A stretch of 44,495 bases of DNA, taken from NCBI GenBank assembly GCA_017409905.1, contig JAFQRV010000033.1:1-44495 (forward strand), read 5' to 3'. The first letter of the stretch is position 1. The number at the start of each line of letters is the position of its first letter. Source of the stretch: Bacilli bacterium. Lineage in GTDB: Bacteria; Bacillota_I; Bacilli_A; ML615J-28; CAG-313. The notes beneath the pieces were generated by a model, which was not told the DNA's origin, did not search any database, and saw only the letters and a program-made list of their open reading frames with translations. Both the position numbers and the translations under genes were made by a program. Shown piece after piece: positions 1-9,470 of this stretch.

Positions 1-29
1 AATAATTATAAAAAAAATAATCATATTAT

Positions 30-58
30 TTGAAATATCGTTTAAAAAGGCGTATAAT
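30..58 (+). promoter_or_regulatory. sigma-A promoter of the str operon
   Basis: The -35 box TTGAAA (30-35) and the -10 box TATAAT (53-58) are separated by exactly 17 bases. Transcription should start near 65, giving a leader of about 100 bases before rpsL. Confidence 0.85.
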
Positions 59-78
59 ATTAGAGGTTTGAAATGAGG

Positions 79-101
79 GGCCTGAAAGCCTAAATCAGGC
101 C
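79..101 (+). promoter_or_regulatory. hairpin in the rpsL leader
   Basis: GGCCTGA (79-85) pairs perfectly with TCAGGCC (95-101) around a 9-base loop. A weaker GCCA/TGGC pair follows at 125-128 and 136-139, about 12 bases before the Shine-Dalgarno sequence. The G+C-rich stem stands out in AT-rich sequence and lies inside the transcribed leader. Only an imperfect T-rich tail follows (ATTATTTT). It could be an autoregulatory site or an attenuator; I do not recognise a named leader class. Confidence 0.5.
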
Positions 102-165
102 ATTATTTTAATACAATTTGAAACGCCAGGAAACGTGGCTATAATTATATGAAAGGAGATATAAA

Positions 166-585
166 ATGCCAACAATTAACCAACTTGTACGCAAATCAAG
201 AGAAGATAAGGTTCGTAAGAGTAAATCACCTCAATTAGGTGTTGGGTTAAATACATTGAAGAAAGTCGCTACAGACGTTAAATCACCTCAAAAACGTGGT
301 GTATGTACTCGTGTATCTACAGCTACTCCTAAAAAACCAAACTCTGCGATTCGTAAGATTGCCCGTGTACGTTTAACTAATGGATTAGAAGTTACTGCTT
401 ACATTCCAGGTATCGGACATCGTTTACAAGAACACAGTGTTGTATTGATTCGTGGTGGACGTGTTAAGGACTTACCAGGGGTTCGTTATCATATCATCCG
501 TGGTACATTAGATACTACAGGTGTTGAAAAACGTAATCAAGCTCGTTCTAAATACGGTGCTAAACGTCCAAAAAACAGCAAATAA
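166..585 (+). CDS. rpsL: 30S ribosomal protein S12
   Basis: S12 of the small subunit lies at the decoding centre and influences accuracy. The 139-residue product matches Bacillus S12 along its length. It has the PKKPNS block (residues 55-60) and the [13 protein letters not shown] block (97-109), which contain the two lysines where streptomycin-resistance changes usually arise; both lysines are unchanged. A strong AAAGGAG lies just upstream of the ATG. It is first in the rpsL-rpsG-fusA operon, behind its own promoter and a hairpin leader. Confidence 0.98.
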   Translation: MPTINQLVRKSREDKVRKSKSPQLGVGLNTLKKVATDVKSPQKRGVCTRVSTATPKKPNSAIRKIARVRLTNGLEVTAYIPGIGHRLQEHSVVLIRGGRVKDLPGVRYHIIRGTLDTTGVEKRNQARSKYGAKRPKNSK

Positions 586-627
586 TTTTAATAAATAAAA
601 ATTTATCTTAAAGAAAGGAGAAATATC

Positions 628-1098
628 ATGCCTCGTAAAGGACATGTCCCAGTAAGGGAAGTATTACCAGATCCAATATATAATTCAAAATTAGTTACTA
701 GATTAATTAATAGCGTTATGTTAGATGGTAAAAAAGGTGTTGCTCAACAAATTATTTATGGTGCATTTGAAATTGTTGCAAAAACAACAGGACGCGATGC
801 AATCGAAGTTTATGAACAAGCACTAGAAAATATTATGCCACAAGTCGAAGTTCGTTCTCGTCGTGTTGGTGGTGCTAACTATCAAGTTCCAGTAGAAGTT
901 CGTCAAGCTAGACGTTATACTTTAGGTTTAAGATGGTTAACTTTATATGCTCGTCTTCGTCATGAAAAAACTATGGAAGAAAGACTTGCAAAAGAAATTA
1001 TTGACGCTGCTAACGGTTTAGGTGCAGCTGTTAAGAAACGTGAAGACACTCATAGAATGGCAGAAGCTAATAAAGCATTTGCTCATTATCAATGGTAA
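628..1098 (+). CDS. rpsG: 30S ribosomal protein S7
   Basis: S7 binds 16S rRNA and nucleates assembly of the head of the small subunit. It has 156 residues, the normal length, with the typical [10 protein letters not shown] segment near the N-terminus and the conserved [15 protein letters not shown] and [11 protein letters not shown] blocks. It starts behind AAAGGAG, 42 bases after rpsL. The conserved arginine in PVREV is encoded by AGG, so AGG keeps its normal meaning here. Confidence 0.98.
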   Translation: MPRKGHVPVREVLPDPIYNSKLVTRLINSVMLDGKKGVAQQIIYGAFEIVAKTTGRDAIEVYEQALENIMPQVEVRSRRVGGANYQVPVEVRQARRYTLGLRWLTLYARLRHEKTMEERLAKEIIDAANGLGAAVKKREDTHRMAEANKAFAHYQW

Positions 1099-1134
1099 TT
1101 AATACCATTACTTATATGAAAGGAGGAGGAAGAA

Positions 1135-3207
1135 ATGCCTCGTGATGTATCATTAAAAAATACTAGAAATATTGGTATAATGGCGCACATCGATGCTGGT
1201 AAAACAACATTTACTGAACGTGTATTATACCATACAGGAAAAATTCACAAAATTGGTGAATCACATGACGGTGCTGCAACAATGGACTGGATGGCCCAAG
1301 AACAAGAAAGAGGTATCACAATTACTTCAGCTGCCACTACAGCTTATTGGAATGGCCACCGTATCAACATCATCGACACTCCAGGACACGTAGACTTTAC
1401 TGTGGAAGTAAGTCGTTCATTAAGAGTACTAGATGGTGCCGTTACCGTTCTTGATGCCCAAGCAGGTGTTGAACCTCAAACAGAAACAGTTTGGAGACAA
1501 GCTACTGAATACAAGGTACCAAGAATTGTATTCGTTAATAAAATGGACAAAACTGGTGCCAACTTTAAATTCAGTGTAGACTCTCTACAAAAACGTTTAG
1601 GCGCTGTTGCTGCTCCATTACAATTACCTATCGGTGCTGAAAGTGAGTTCAAAGGTATTATTGACTTAGTAACTATGACTGCTTACCAATACATTGAAGG
1701 TAATCCTGATGAAAATACAAATATCATTCCAATTCCACAAGATTTACAAGATGATGCTGAAATCTATCGTGAAGAATTAATTAGTACAGTTGCTGATTAT
1801 GATGACGAATTAATGGAAACTTATCTTGAAGGACAAGAAATAAGTGTTGAATTATTAAAACGTGCTATTCGTAAAGCAACTTTATCAGTAGAATTCTTCC
1901 CAGTTTTATGTGGAACTGCATTCAAAAATAAAGGTATTAGAAAAGTAATTGATGCTGTTATTGATTACTTACCAAGCCCTGAAGATGTTGAAGCTATTAA
2001 AGGTACAGATGATGATGGAAATGAAGTGGTTGTTTCATATGAAGATGATGCACCATTCTCTGCCTTAGCATTTAAAGTTATGACAGACCCATATGTAGGT
2101 AAATTAACATTCTTTAGAGTATATTCTGGTACTCTTGAATCAGGTACATACGTTTATAACTCTACTCGTGGTAAGAGAGAACGTATCGGAAGAATTTTAT
2201 TAATGCATGCTAATAACCGTACTGAAATTAAAGAAGTTCATGCTGGTGATATCGCTGCAGCAGTTGGTTTAAAAGATACTACTACTGGTGATACACTTTG
2301 TGATGAAAAAGTTCCAATTATTTTAGAATCAATGAATTTCCCAGATCCAGTTATCTCAGTTGCTATTGAACCAAAAACAAAAGGTGACCAAGATAAGATG
2401 GGTGTTGCTCTTGCAAAACTTGCAGAAGAAGATCCAACATTTAAAACACATACAGATCACGAAACTGGACAAACTATTATTGCCGGTATGGGTGAATTAC
2501 ACTTAGATATTATCGTTGACCGTATGAGAAGAGAATTCAAAGTTGAATGTAATGTTGGTAAACCTCAAGTATCTTACAGAGAAACAATTTCTGTTCCAGC
2601 TGAAGTTGAAGGTAAATTTGTACGTCAATCAGGTGGTCGTGGTCAATATGGTCACTGCGTAGTTACATTTGAACCTAACCCAGGAAAAGGATTTGAATTC
2701 GTTGATGAAATCGTTGGTGGTGTTATTCCTAGAGAATATATTCCGGCTGTTGAAAAAGGTTTAATCAATGCTTTACAAAATGGTAACCTTGCAGGGTTCC
2801 CAACAATCGATGTTCGCGCTAGATTAACATTTGGTTCATATCATGATGTTGACTCAAGCCAAATCGCCTTCGAAGTTGCTGCTTCAATGGCATTCAAAGC
2901 ATCAAAAGAAAAATGTCGTCCTGTATTATTAGAACCAATTACTTCAGTAGAAGTATCTGTTCCAGATGAATATGTTGGTAATGTAATTGGTGATTTAATG
3001 TCAAGACGTGGAAGAATCGAATCTCAAGAAGCTCGTGGACAATTACAAGCTATTCGTGGTTTTGTTCCACTTTCAGAGATGTTCGGTTATGCGACAGCTC
3101 TTCGTTCTAATACTCAAGGTCGTGGAAATTACACTATGCAATTTGACCACTACGAAGAATGTCCAAAATCAGTTACTGAAGAAGTAATTAAAGCAAGAAA
3201 TAGCTAA
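1135..3207 (+). CDS. fusA: translation elongation factor G
   Basis: GTPase that drives ribosomal translocation and, with RRF, ribosome recycling. At 690 residues it is close to the family norm. The G1 loop AHIDAGKT is at residues 17-24, followed by the RGITI switch I segment, the DTPGHVDF G3 motif and NKMDKTGA (G4). The C-terminal domains IV and V are complete. It starts behind AAAGGAGGAGG, 36 bases after rpsG, in the same operon. Confidence 0.98.
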   Translation: MPRDVSLKNTRNIGIMAHIDAGKTTFTERVLYHTGKIHKIGESHDGAATMDWMAQEQERGITITSAATTAYWNGHRINIIDTPGHVDFTVEVSRSLRVLDGAVTVLDAQAGVEPQTETVWRQATEYKVPRIVFVNKMDKTGANFKFSVDSLQKRLGAVAAPLQLPIGAESEFKGIIDLVTMTAYQYIEGNPDENTNIIPIPQDLQDDAEIYREELISTVADYDDELMETYLEGQEISVELLKRAIRKATLSVEFFPVLCGTAFKNKGIRKVIDAVIDYLPSPEDVEAIKGTDDDGNEVVVSYEDDAPFSALAFKVMTDPYVGKLTFFRVYSGTLESGTYVYNSTRGKRERIGRILLMHANNRTEIKEVHAGDIAAAVGLKDTTTGDTLCDEKVPIILESMNFPDPVISVAIEPKTKGDQDKMGVALAKLAEEDPTFKTHTDHETGQTIIAGMGELHLDIIVDRMRREFKVECNVGKPQVSYRETISVPAEVEGKFVRQSGGRGQYGHCVVTFEPNPGKGFEFVDEIVGGVIPREYIPAVEKGLINALQNGNLAGFPTIDVRARLTFGSYHDVDSSQIAFEVAASMAFKASKEKCRPVLLEPITSVEVSVPDEYVGNVIGDLMSRRGRIESQEARGQLQAIRGFVPLSEMFGYATALRSNTQGRGNYTMQFDHYEECPKSVTEEVIKARNS

Positions 3208-3224
3208 AACTCTTAGCATCTTTC

Positions 3225-3253
3225 TTGCAAAAAACTTATAAATAATTTATAAT
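3225..3253 (+). promoter_or_regulatory. promoter of tuf
   Basis: TTGCAA (3225-3230), a 17-base spacer and TATAAT (3248-3253) lie between fusA and tuf. A second TATAAT overlaps at 3253-3258 but would have a 22-base spacer. The site gives tuf its own transcription besides any read-through from the str operon. Confidence 0.8.
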
Positions 3254-3299
3254 ATAATAGGAAATTAATTTTAACCAAACAGAAAGGAAATTTTAAATT

Positions 3300-4484
3300 A
3301 TGGCAAAAGAAAAATTTGAACGTACTAAACCCCATGTTAACATAGGTACAATCGGCCACGTTGACCATGGAAAAACTACTTTAACTTCTGCTATCACTAC
3401 AGTTTTAGCAAAACAAGGTTATTGTAAAAAAATGGATTATGACCAAATCGATGGTGCTCCAGAAGAAAAAGCTCGTGGTATAACTATTAACACATGTCAC
3501 GTTGAATATCAAACAGAAGCTCGTCACTATGCACACGTTGACTGTCCAGGACACGCTGACTATGTTAAAAATATGATCACTGGTGCTGCACAAATGGACG
3601 GTGCTATCTTAGTTATCGCTGCTACAGATGGTCCTATGGCACAAACTCGTGAACACATCTTATTAAGCCGTCAAGTAGGTGTTCCAAAATTAATCGTATT
3701 CTTAAATAAATGCGATATGGTTGATGATGAAGAATTATTAGACTTAGTAGAAATGGAAGTTCGTGACTTATTAAATGAATATGGATTCCCTGGAGATGAT
3801 ACTCCTATTATCCGTGGTTCTGCTTTAAAAGCTTTAGAAGGCGAACAAAAATATGTTGATGCAGTTCTTGAATTAATGGCAACTGTAGACGAATATATTC
3901 CTAACCCTGAACGTGAAGTTGACAAACCATTCTTAATGCCAGTTGAAGACGTATTCTCAATCACTGGTCGTGGTACTGTTGCTACAGGACGTGTTGAACG
4001 TGGTCAAGTTAAAGTTGGTGATACTGTTGAAATCGTTGGTATCAAAGAAACTAAAGCTTGCGTAGTTACTGGTGTTGAAATGTTCCGTAAATTATTAGAT
4101 TACGCTGAAGCTGGTGACAACATTGGTACATTATTACGTGGTGTATCTCGTGAAGAAATCGTTCGTGGACAAGTTCTTGCTAAACCTAAATCAGTTCAAC
4201 CTCATGATGAATTCGAAGCTGAAGTTTACGTATTAACAAAAGAAGAAGGCGGACGTCATACTCCATTCTTCTCTAACTATCGTCCTCAATTCTATTTCCG
4301 TACTACTGACGTTACTGGTGTTATCGAATTAATGCCTGGTACTGAAATGGTTATGCCTGGTGACAACACTAGAATGGTAGTTAAACTAATCCACCCAATC
4401 GCTGTTGAAAAAGGAACTAAGTTCTCTATCCGTGAAGGCGGACGTACAGTAGGTGCTGGTTCAGTTACTGAAATCGATCGTTAA
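3300..4484 (+). CDS. tuf: translation elongation factor Tu
   Basis: GTPase that delivers aminoacyl-tRNA to the ribosome. It has 394 residues with the G1 loop GHVDHGKT (19-26), [13 protein letters not shown] and NKCDMVDD motifs, followed by complete domains 2 and 3. AAAGGAA lies upstream of the ATG. It has its own promoter and a strong terminator directly behind, so it can be expressed apart from fusA. No second copy is in the window. Confidence 0.98.
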   Translation: MAKEKFERTKPHVNIGTIGHVDHGKTTLTSAITTVLAKQGYCKKMDYDQIDGAPEEKARGITINTCHVEYQTEARHYAHVDCPGHADYVKNMITGAAQMDGAILVIAATDGPMAQTREHILLSRQVGVPKLIVFLNKCDMVDDEELLDLVEMEVRDLLNEYGFPGDDTPIIRGSALKALEGEQKYVDAVLELMATVDEYIPNPEREVDKPFLMPVEDVFSITGRGTVATGRVERGQVKVGDTVEIVGIKETKACVVTGVEMFRKLLDYAEAGDNIGTLLRGVSREEIVRGQVLAKPKSVQPHDEFEAEVYVLTKEEGGRHTPFFSNYRPQFYFRTTDVTGVIELMPGTEMVMPGDNTRMVVKLIHPIAVEKGTKFSIREGGRTVGAGSVTEIDR

Positions 4485-4510
4485 TTTTAGTACAATTAAT
4501 TTAAAAAATA

Positions 4511-4539
4511 ACTCCTAAACTTTGTTTAGGAGTTTTTGT
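4511..4539 (+). terminator. terminator of tuf
   Basis: A ten-base stem, ACTCCTAAAC (4511-4520) with GTTTAGGAGT (4524-4533), has a TTT loop and is followed by a T run. Confidence 0.9.
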
Positions 4540-4540
4540 T

Positions 4541-4569
4541 TTGTCAAAAACTGATATTTATGGTAAAAT
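4541..4569 (+). promoter_or_regulatory. promoter of the membrane protein-tatD-protease operon
   Basis: TTGTCA (4541-4546), 17 bases, then TAAAAT (4564-4569) preceded by TGG, an extended -10. It starts immediately after the tuf terminator. Confidence 0.75.
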
Positions 4570-4596
4570 ATACTAAATTAAAGAAGGTATAAAAAT

Positions 4597-5367
4597 ATGA
4601 AAAAAAGAACAATTTTACCATTATACATTAGTTCAATAATAGGGGGTATAATATTAATACTTACTGTTGTTGGGTTATTTGTTGATAAAACTAAAAATTA
4701 TTATCCATTTTTACTATTAATTTTATGCTCAATTGGCATTATTGTATCTGGTATACTAAGTTATTTTATTCATGATTTGGCATCAGGAATATTAAATGCT
4801 ATTACAACTTTTTTAGCTTATGTTGGACTTAGAATGCTTCATGTTTCACCTATTGATATTTCTATTATGCCGGTATGTATGATAATAATTATTTTAATTT
4901 TATTAAGTTTAAACTTTATATCTATTATTTTATCTGTTTATAGACTGCCTATTAATCAAACAAAATTCGATAATAAATTATTTGGCGAACTTAGAGATAA
5001 TCAAAAAACTTCTTTTTTACTTACTTTAGTAAATGTTGTTTTATTAATTATAATAATAACAAGTTTATCTTTAAATGAAATAAATATGCCAATAACAATA
5101 ACAGCAGGAATAATATCAATAATTTATTTATTATTCGGAAAAACACTAACTTTAATATTTAAACAAAGAATTGGCTCTTTATTTATTCTAATTGTTCCAA
5201 TAATTATAATTTTTGGAACAAATCCTAAAGAATTTTCACTAGATAATACTTGTATATTATTAATGCTTTTAGAATATATTCTTTGTATTTCTTTGTCTAT
5301 TGTGGAATATACAAAAGTTGAAGTTGGAGAAGAAACTAAAATTGGTCCAAAGGAGTACAAAAAATAA
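4597..5367 (+). CDS. polytopic membrane protein of unknown function
   Basis: I do not recognise this 256-residue protein. It is almost entirely hydrophobic, with about seven or eight membrane segments (roughly residues 8-28, 36-56, 62-80, 92-116, 138-160, 163-183, 190-208 and 216-238). A short polar loop around 117-135 and a charged tail (GEETKIGPKEYKK) are the only soluble parts. No catalytic or transport motif is evident. AAGAAGG precedes the ATG. Its stop overlaps the tatD start by one base (TAATG), so the two are translationally coupled. It is first in a three-gene unit with tatD and a lipoprotein protease. Confidence 0.8.
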   Translation: MKKRTILPLYISSIIGGIILILTVVGLFVDKTKNYYPFLLLILCSIGIIVSGILSYFIHDLASGILNAITTFLAYVGLRMLHVSPIDISIMPVCMIIIILILLSLNFISIILSVYRLPINQTKFDNKLFGELRDNQKTSFLLTLVNVVLLIIIITSLSLNEINMPITITAGIISIIYLLFGKTLTLIFKQRIGSLFILIVPIIIIFGTNPKEFSLDNTCILLMLLEYILCISLSIVEYTKVEVGEETKIGPKEYKK

Positions 5368-6152
5368 TGTATGTAGATACTCATTGTCATTTAAATAATA
5401 AAGATTTATATGCTAAATATAAGCAAGTAATGGATGAAGCTATGCAAAATGGTGTTGGACTATTTATTGTTCCTGGTTTTGATTTAGAAACTTCTAAGAT
5501 TGCGGTTGAACTAGCAGAAAAATATGAAAACATCTATGCAGCTATTGGTTTTCATCCAACAGAAATAAAAGGATATGGAAAAGAAGAATATAAATGGTTG
5601 GAAGAAAATGTAAACCATCCAAAAGTTGTAGCTATAGGTGAAGTTGGATATGATTTCCATTGGGATACAACTACTGAAGAAGAACAAGAAGAAAGTTTTA
5701 TTCGACAAATAGAAATTGCAAAAAAGGCCAATAAACCTCTTATCATTCATTCAAGGGATGCTATGAATAAAACATATCTTACTTTAAAAGAACATCATGC
5801 AGAACTTATTGGTGGTGTAATGCATTCATTTTCAGGTAGTTATGAAATGGCTAAAGAGTTTATTAAATTAAATTTTTATATTGGTCTTGGAGGTCCTGTA
5901 ACTTTTACTAATGCAAAAGATCCGAAGATAGTTGCTGAAAAAATCGATATAAATTATTTACTGACTGAAACTGATTCGCCATATCTTACTCCTCATCCAT
6001 ATAGAGGTAAAGAAAATGGACCTAAGTATATTCCATTAATTGTTCAAAAAATATGTGAAATCAAACAAATAAGTAGTGATGAATTTGCTGATAAAATCTT
6101 AGAAAATACAAAAAGATTATTTAAAATAAAAGGGTGGGAAAATAATGACTAA
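5367..6152 (+). CDS. tatD: TatD family metal-dependent hydrolase/deoxyribonuclease
   Basis: TatD enzymes are TIM-barrel metallohydrolases with 3'-5' exonuclease activity linked to DNA repair and degradation. The 261 residues include the metal-binding DTHCHL (His6, His8), GEVGYD with Glu92, IIHSRDA, the MHSFSG histidine and TETDSPYL. AAAGGAG is placed inside the end of the preceding gene. Its own end overlaps the next gene by eight bases. The exact substrate cannot be read from sequence. Confidence 0.93.
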   Translation: MYVDTHCHLNNKDLYAKYKQVMDEAMQNGVGLFIVPGFDLETSKIAVELAEKYENIYAAIGFHPTEIKGYGKEEYKWLEENVNHPKVVAIGEVGYDFHWDTTTEEEQEESFIRQIEIAKKANKPLIIHSRDAMNKTYLTLKEHHAELIGGVMHSFSGSYEMAKEFIKLNFYIGLGGPVTFTNAKDPKIVAEKIDINYLLTETDSPYLTPHPYRGKENGPKYIPLIVQKICEIKQISSDEFADKILENTKRLFKIKGWENND

Positions 6153-6978
6153 AAAGATATTTTTATCAATTATTTGCTTAATAATGTGTTTTAGTATAAC
6201 AGGTTGTTTTTCTAATAAAGAGAAAGTTACTAATAACACTATTAATAATAAAGTAATAAATGTATCTGATTATACTATAAATGATGTTGAAGACGCGATT
6301 GTTGTTGCAAGTGAAAAAGCTGAACAATATTGTGTTGCGATAATTGAATCTAATTTAGCAACGTCTTCACTAGGTAGTGCAGTAATTATCAAAAGAACTG
6401 CATATAGTAATGGTATAATTGTTAATGATGATTCTACTAACATTACAAATTATGAATATTATGCCGTTACTAATAATCATGTGGTTGATGGTACAATTAA
6501 TATTAATTGCCGTGTTTATTTATCTGATAAAATTTCAAACTCTGATTATCAATCAACAAGTGTTGAAATTGTAGATCGTGATGAAAAACTTGATTTAGCA
6601 TTAATTAAATTTACAAGTACAATTTATTTACCATTTGCAACAGTTAAAAATTCAAATGATTTAAAAAAAGGACAAATTGTTTTAGCAATTGGAACTCCAA
6701 TGTCAATTGATTTTTTTAATACTGTAACTTATGGAATTGTTAGTCATCCATATAGATATGCAGGAACTGAAAATGACTACAACTATTATATTCAACACGA
6801 TGTTGCGATTAATCCCGGAAATAGTGGTGGTGGATTATTCAACCTAGAAGGTGAATTGGTTGGCATAAATACTTGGAAATTAGTTGATGATGAAGATGTT
6901 GTCATTGGTATGGGATTTGCTATTCCATCAAGTGTTTTATATACAAAATATAAAAATTATATTACATCATATAAATAA
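6145..6978 (+). CDS. HtrA-like trypsin-fold serine protease, lipoprotein, no PDZ domain
   Basis: Secreted serine protease of the HtrA/DegP fold, probably in extracytoplasmic protein quality control. The N-terminus is a lipoprotein signal ending in ITGC (Cys21). The catalytic triad is visible: His112 in VTNNHVV, Asp150 in DLALIK and Ser227 in NPGNSGGG. In the 277-residue protein the sequence ends shortly after the protease domain, so the PDZ domain of typical HtrA is absent and anchoring is by lipid rather than by a transmembrane helix. It overlaps tatD by eight bases and ends in a bidirectional terminator shared with the convergent PBP gene. Confidence 0.87.
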   Translation: MTKKIFLSIICLIMCFSITGCFSNKEKVTNNTINNKVINVSDYTINDVEDAIVVASEKAEQYCVAIIESNLATSSLGSAVIIKRTAYSNGIIVNDDSTNITNYEYYAVTNNHVVDGTININCRVYLSDKISNSDYQSTSVEIVDRDEKLDLALIKFTSTIYLPFATVKNSNDLKKGQIVLAIGTPMSIDFFNTVTYGIVSHPYRYAGTENDYNYYIQHDVAINPGNSGGGLFNLEGELVGINTWKLVDDEDVVIGMGFAIPSSVLYTKYKNYITSYK

Positions 6979-6980
6979 TT

Positions 6981-7022
6981 AAAAAGTCTTAATTGAAGAT
7001 GGTTTCTTCATTAAGACTTTTT
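6981..7022. terminator. bidirectional terminator between protease and PBP genes
   Basis: An arm beginning AAAAAGTCTTAAT (6981-6999) pairs, with small mismatches, with an arm ending in ATTAAGACTTTTT (7004-7022). It is flanked by A and T runs so it works both ways, and it overlaps the stop codon of the PBP gene. Confidence 0.85.
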
Positions 7023-8979
7023 ATTCTTCTTTTTTGTAAAGCAGTTCAATGAACCAAGGGATATTATTCTTTCTAAAATATACATTATCAGTATATCCAT
7101 TAATGGATGAATAAAAACCTGTAATTGGATTCATAAGTACTTTCACAACATTTTCTGGAGTTTTATACCATGAATTATCATTTTTAGAATCTAAGTATTT
7201 ATCAATTGTTCTTGCCCATATTTGTTTACCAAATGAAGTATCTTCACTAGAATTAATTTTTTGGTTATCATCGTATCCTGTCCAAATAGATAGTAAGATG
7301 TTTTCATTATAACCGACTATCAAATTATCTGTATCGGTAGAACCTGTCTTTGCACTTAATTTGTGAGAAATAAGAGAAGATATTCTAGCACAAGTAGGGA
7401 GAATATTAATTGAAACTTTTGGATCAAAAACTTTTGTCATTGCTTCATTTAATAAGTACACATCTGTTTCATCAGCTAATCTTTTACCACTAGTATTTTT
7501 TCTTTCATATAATGGTTCATCGTCAATAGTTGTTATTTTAGAAATAAGATAACTATCTTGTTGAACTCCGTTATTCGCAAGAATTTGATAAGCATTAGTT
7601 AATTCTTGTAAAGTCATTTCATAGGTTCCTAATGCAAGTGAAGGAATGGCAGGAATGTTTCCACTGACTCCAAAGGATTTCAATTTATCTGCAAGTTTTT
7701 CTTCTCCTAAAAATAGATGCGTTTTCATAGCATAAATGTTATCACTTGTTGCAAGTGCATAAATCATTGATACATCTTGGTTGGGATAAATAGATTTATA
7801 GTTATGGGGAGAATAAGCTTCATTATTGACGTAAAATGTTGTCTTTTCACTTTTGAATGTAGTTGCTAGATTAAAACCATTTTCTAATGCAGTTAAATAA
7901 AGAAATGGTTTAATTGTTGAACCTGGTTGTCTTTTACTATTTGTTGCTCGGTTAAAAGAAGAGGTTTTATAATTTGTTCCTCCAATAACTGAAAGAACTG
8001 CACCTGTTTTAGGTTCAACTGCATAACATGCTATTTCAATATCAGAATTGGGATGGTATTTTTTAATATATTTAAGTAGAGAGTTGTTTAACTCTGTATC
8101 TAAAGTTGTATAAACTTTGATTCCTTTATATAAATAATCCCCAATAAAATTCATTTGGAGAACTTCTTTAATTACCATATCTTGAAAATAAGGAGCAGCT
8201 TCATCTTCAGTATGAGGATTTATTCCGATGATATTGGGTTTATCATTTAATGCAATATTAAACTGATCAAAAGTTATTATTTGATCGTTTAATAATTCTT
8301 GTAAAATAAGATTCTTTCTTTCAGTATTATTTTCAGGATTTTTAATTGGGGAATAAATGCTTGGGCCTTTTGGAATGGCCGCAAGAATTGCAGCTTCAGA
8401 AATGGTAAGTTCTGATGATTTTTTTCCAAAATAATAAATACTTGCATCTTCTATACCATATATCCCGTGATCAAAATAGATTGTATTAAGATACCCTTCT
8501 AATATTTCATCTTTAGAGTATTTACTTTCAATATTCATGGCAATTAATAATTCTGAAAGTTTTCTTTTAATTGTTTTATTATTATCTAAGTATAGTGCTC
8601 TAACATACTGCTGGGTTATGGTTGATGCCCCTTCTTTGAAACTTCCAGCTTTGATGTCACTTAAAATTGCTCCAAAGATTCGAACAATATCAATTCCTTG
8701 ATGTTGATAAAATCTTTTATCTTCAATACTAAGAAAAGCATTAATAATATTAGGACTAATATTTTCAATTTTCACATAATTTTGTTTTCTACCATTAGTA
8801 TAAGATAAATATTTATTATTTTGATTATCATAAAGTTCAATATTGACTACTTGAGGAATATCATATGATAATTTATAATTTATGACTGCAAAACTAATAG
8901 TAATTAAAGATACCATTATTACTATTATCGCAAGAATAATTCTAGAAGTTTTTAATATGATTTTAAGTATTTTTTTCAA
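7021..8979 (-). CDS. class A penicillin-binding protein (transglycosylase-transpeptidase)
   Basis: Bifunctional peptidoglycan synthase of the PBP1a type, anchored by one N-terminal helix (about residues 12-35). Glycosyltransferase-51 motifs are present: EDKRFYQHQG (catalytic Glu86), GASTITQQ, RKLSELLIA and EGYLNTIYF. The transpeptidase has SxxK at Ser354 in GSTIKPF, a TSDN motif and KTGS. I choose the TTG at 8979 (652 residues) because GGTGA lies 5 bases before it, as in neighbouring genes. An ATG four codons upstream (8991, 656 residues) has no ribosome site. A terminator separates it from the gene upstream, but I found no clear promoter. It shows that the cell makes a murein wall. Confidence 0.93.
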   Translation of the reverse strand: MKKILKIILKTSRIILAIIVIMVSLITISFAVINYKLSYDIPQVVNIELYDNQNNKYLSYTNGRKQNYVKIENISPNIINAFLSIEDKRFYQHQGIDIVRIFGAILSDIKAGSFKEGASTITQQYVRALYLDNNKTIKRKLSELLIAMNIESKYSKDEILEGYLNTIYFDHGIYGIEDASIYYFGKKSSELTISEAAILAAIPKGPSIYSPIKNPENNTERKNLILQELLNDQIITFDQFNIALNDKPNIIGINPHTEDEAAPYFQDMVIKEVLQMNFIGDYLYKGIKVYTTLDTELNNSLLKYIKKYHPNSDIEIACYAVEPKTGAVLSVIGGTNYKTSSFNRATNSKRQPGSTIKPFLYLTALENGFNLATTFKSEKTTFYVNNEAYSPHNYKSIYPNQDVSMIYALATSDNIYAMKTHLFLGEEKLADKLKSFGVSGNIPAIPSLALGTYEMTLQELTNAYQILANNGVQQDSYLISKITTIDDEPLYERKNTSGKRLADETDVYLLNEAMTKVFDPKVSINILPTCARISSLISHKLSAKTGSTDTDNLIVGYNENILLSIWTGYDDNQKINSSEDTSFGKQIWARTIDKYLDSKNDNSWYKTPENVVKVLMNPITGFYSSINGYTDNVYFRKNNIPWFIELLYKKEE

Positions 8980-9026
8980 ATATATCACCATAATTATTAT
9001 TTAACGAAATGTTAATTTTTTACATG

Positions 9027-9038
9027 GTAATATATTAC
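9027..9038. repeat. 12-base perfect palindrome upstream of the PBP gene
   Basis: GTAATATATTAC is its own reverse complement. It lies just after the T run of the upstream minus-strand terminator and about 50 bases before the PBP start. It could be an operator or chance in AT-rich DNA. Confidence 0.3.
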
Positions 9039-9064
9039 AAAAAAAGTAGGACATTAATCCTACT
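9038..9064 (-). terminator. terminator of the 94-residue gene
   Basis: On the minus strand AGTAGGA pairs with TCCTACT (plus coordinates 9058-9064 and 9045-9051), followed by seven T. It overlaps the stop codon of the gene. Confidence 0.85.
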
Positions 9065-9344
9065 CATCTCCATTATATAAATGATCTAAAGCAATTTCAA
9101 TATTACCAATATAAATATGTTCTAGGGAAGTTTGTTGAAAAAAGTTGGTAACAGGTTCTTCATCAATAATCATTTTAGTTTTTTCGATATTTTTTAACAT
9201 TTTAAAATCGTCACAAATTAAATAATCAAAATTAATTATTGTATTATTATAATAGAATGAATAATCATCAATCATTTCAATTTCTTCATTTATTATTGTG
9301 GCATCTTTTAAGTCTAATTGTTGTTTTGTTATTATAACTATCAT
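9060..9344 (-). CDS. small acidic protein of unknown function
   Basis: This 94-residue soluble protein has no signal peptide or membrane segment and is rich in Ile, Asp, Glu and Asn. I do not recognise it. A real gene is supported by GGTGA ahead of the ATG, a TATAAT upstream, and a terminator exactly at its end that makes it a single-gene unit. The hydrophobic-acidic alternation (IVIITKQQL, then IINEEIEMIDD) suggests a small alpha/beta fold. No function is proposed. Confidence 0.7.
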   Translation of the reverse strand: MIVIITKQQLDLKDATIINEEIEMIDDYSFYYNNTIINFDYLICDDFKMLKNIEKTKMIIDEEPVTNFFQQTSLEHIYIGNIEIALDHLYNGDE

Positions 9345-9361
9345 TTTTAATCACCATTGAT

Positions 9362-9367
9362 ATTATA
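9362..9367 (-). promoter_or_regulatory. -10 box of the 94-residue gene
   Basis: TATAAT on the minus strand, about 20 bases before the start codon. No good -35 is seen at 17 bases. Confidence 0.45.
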
Positions 9368-9424
9368 CAATAAAACTTCTTTTTTGTTGTTAAAAATAGT
9401 AAAACTTAATTATATGTCTTTTTT

Positions 9425-9453
9425 TTGATATTTTATGAAAAATTTGGTATAAT
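9425..9453 (+). promoter_or_regulatory. promoter of the CPBP-ychF-cca-yhaM unit
   Basis: TTGATA (9425-9430), a 17-base spacer ending in TGG, then TATAAT (9448-9453). The predicted start is only about 11 bases before the ATG, so the leader is very short. Confidence 0.85.
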
Positions 9454-9470
9454 AAGATACTGGTGGTATT

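Noticed and set aside
118..145. Second TTGAAA and TATAAT pair upstream of rpsL
   Set aside because: The spacer is 16, but the predicted start would fall at the ribosome site itself, and the pair lies in the leader behind a better promoter.
1193..1393. Alternate-frame open frames inside fusA, tuf, recD2, uvrB and similar genes
   Set aside because: They overlap strongly supported genes in other frames and have no ribosome sites or recognisable products.
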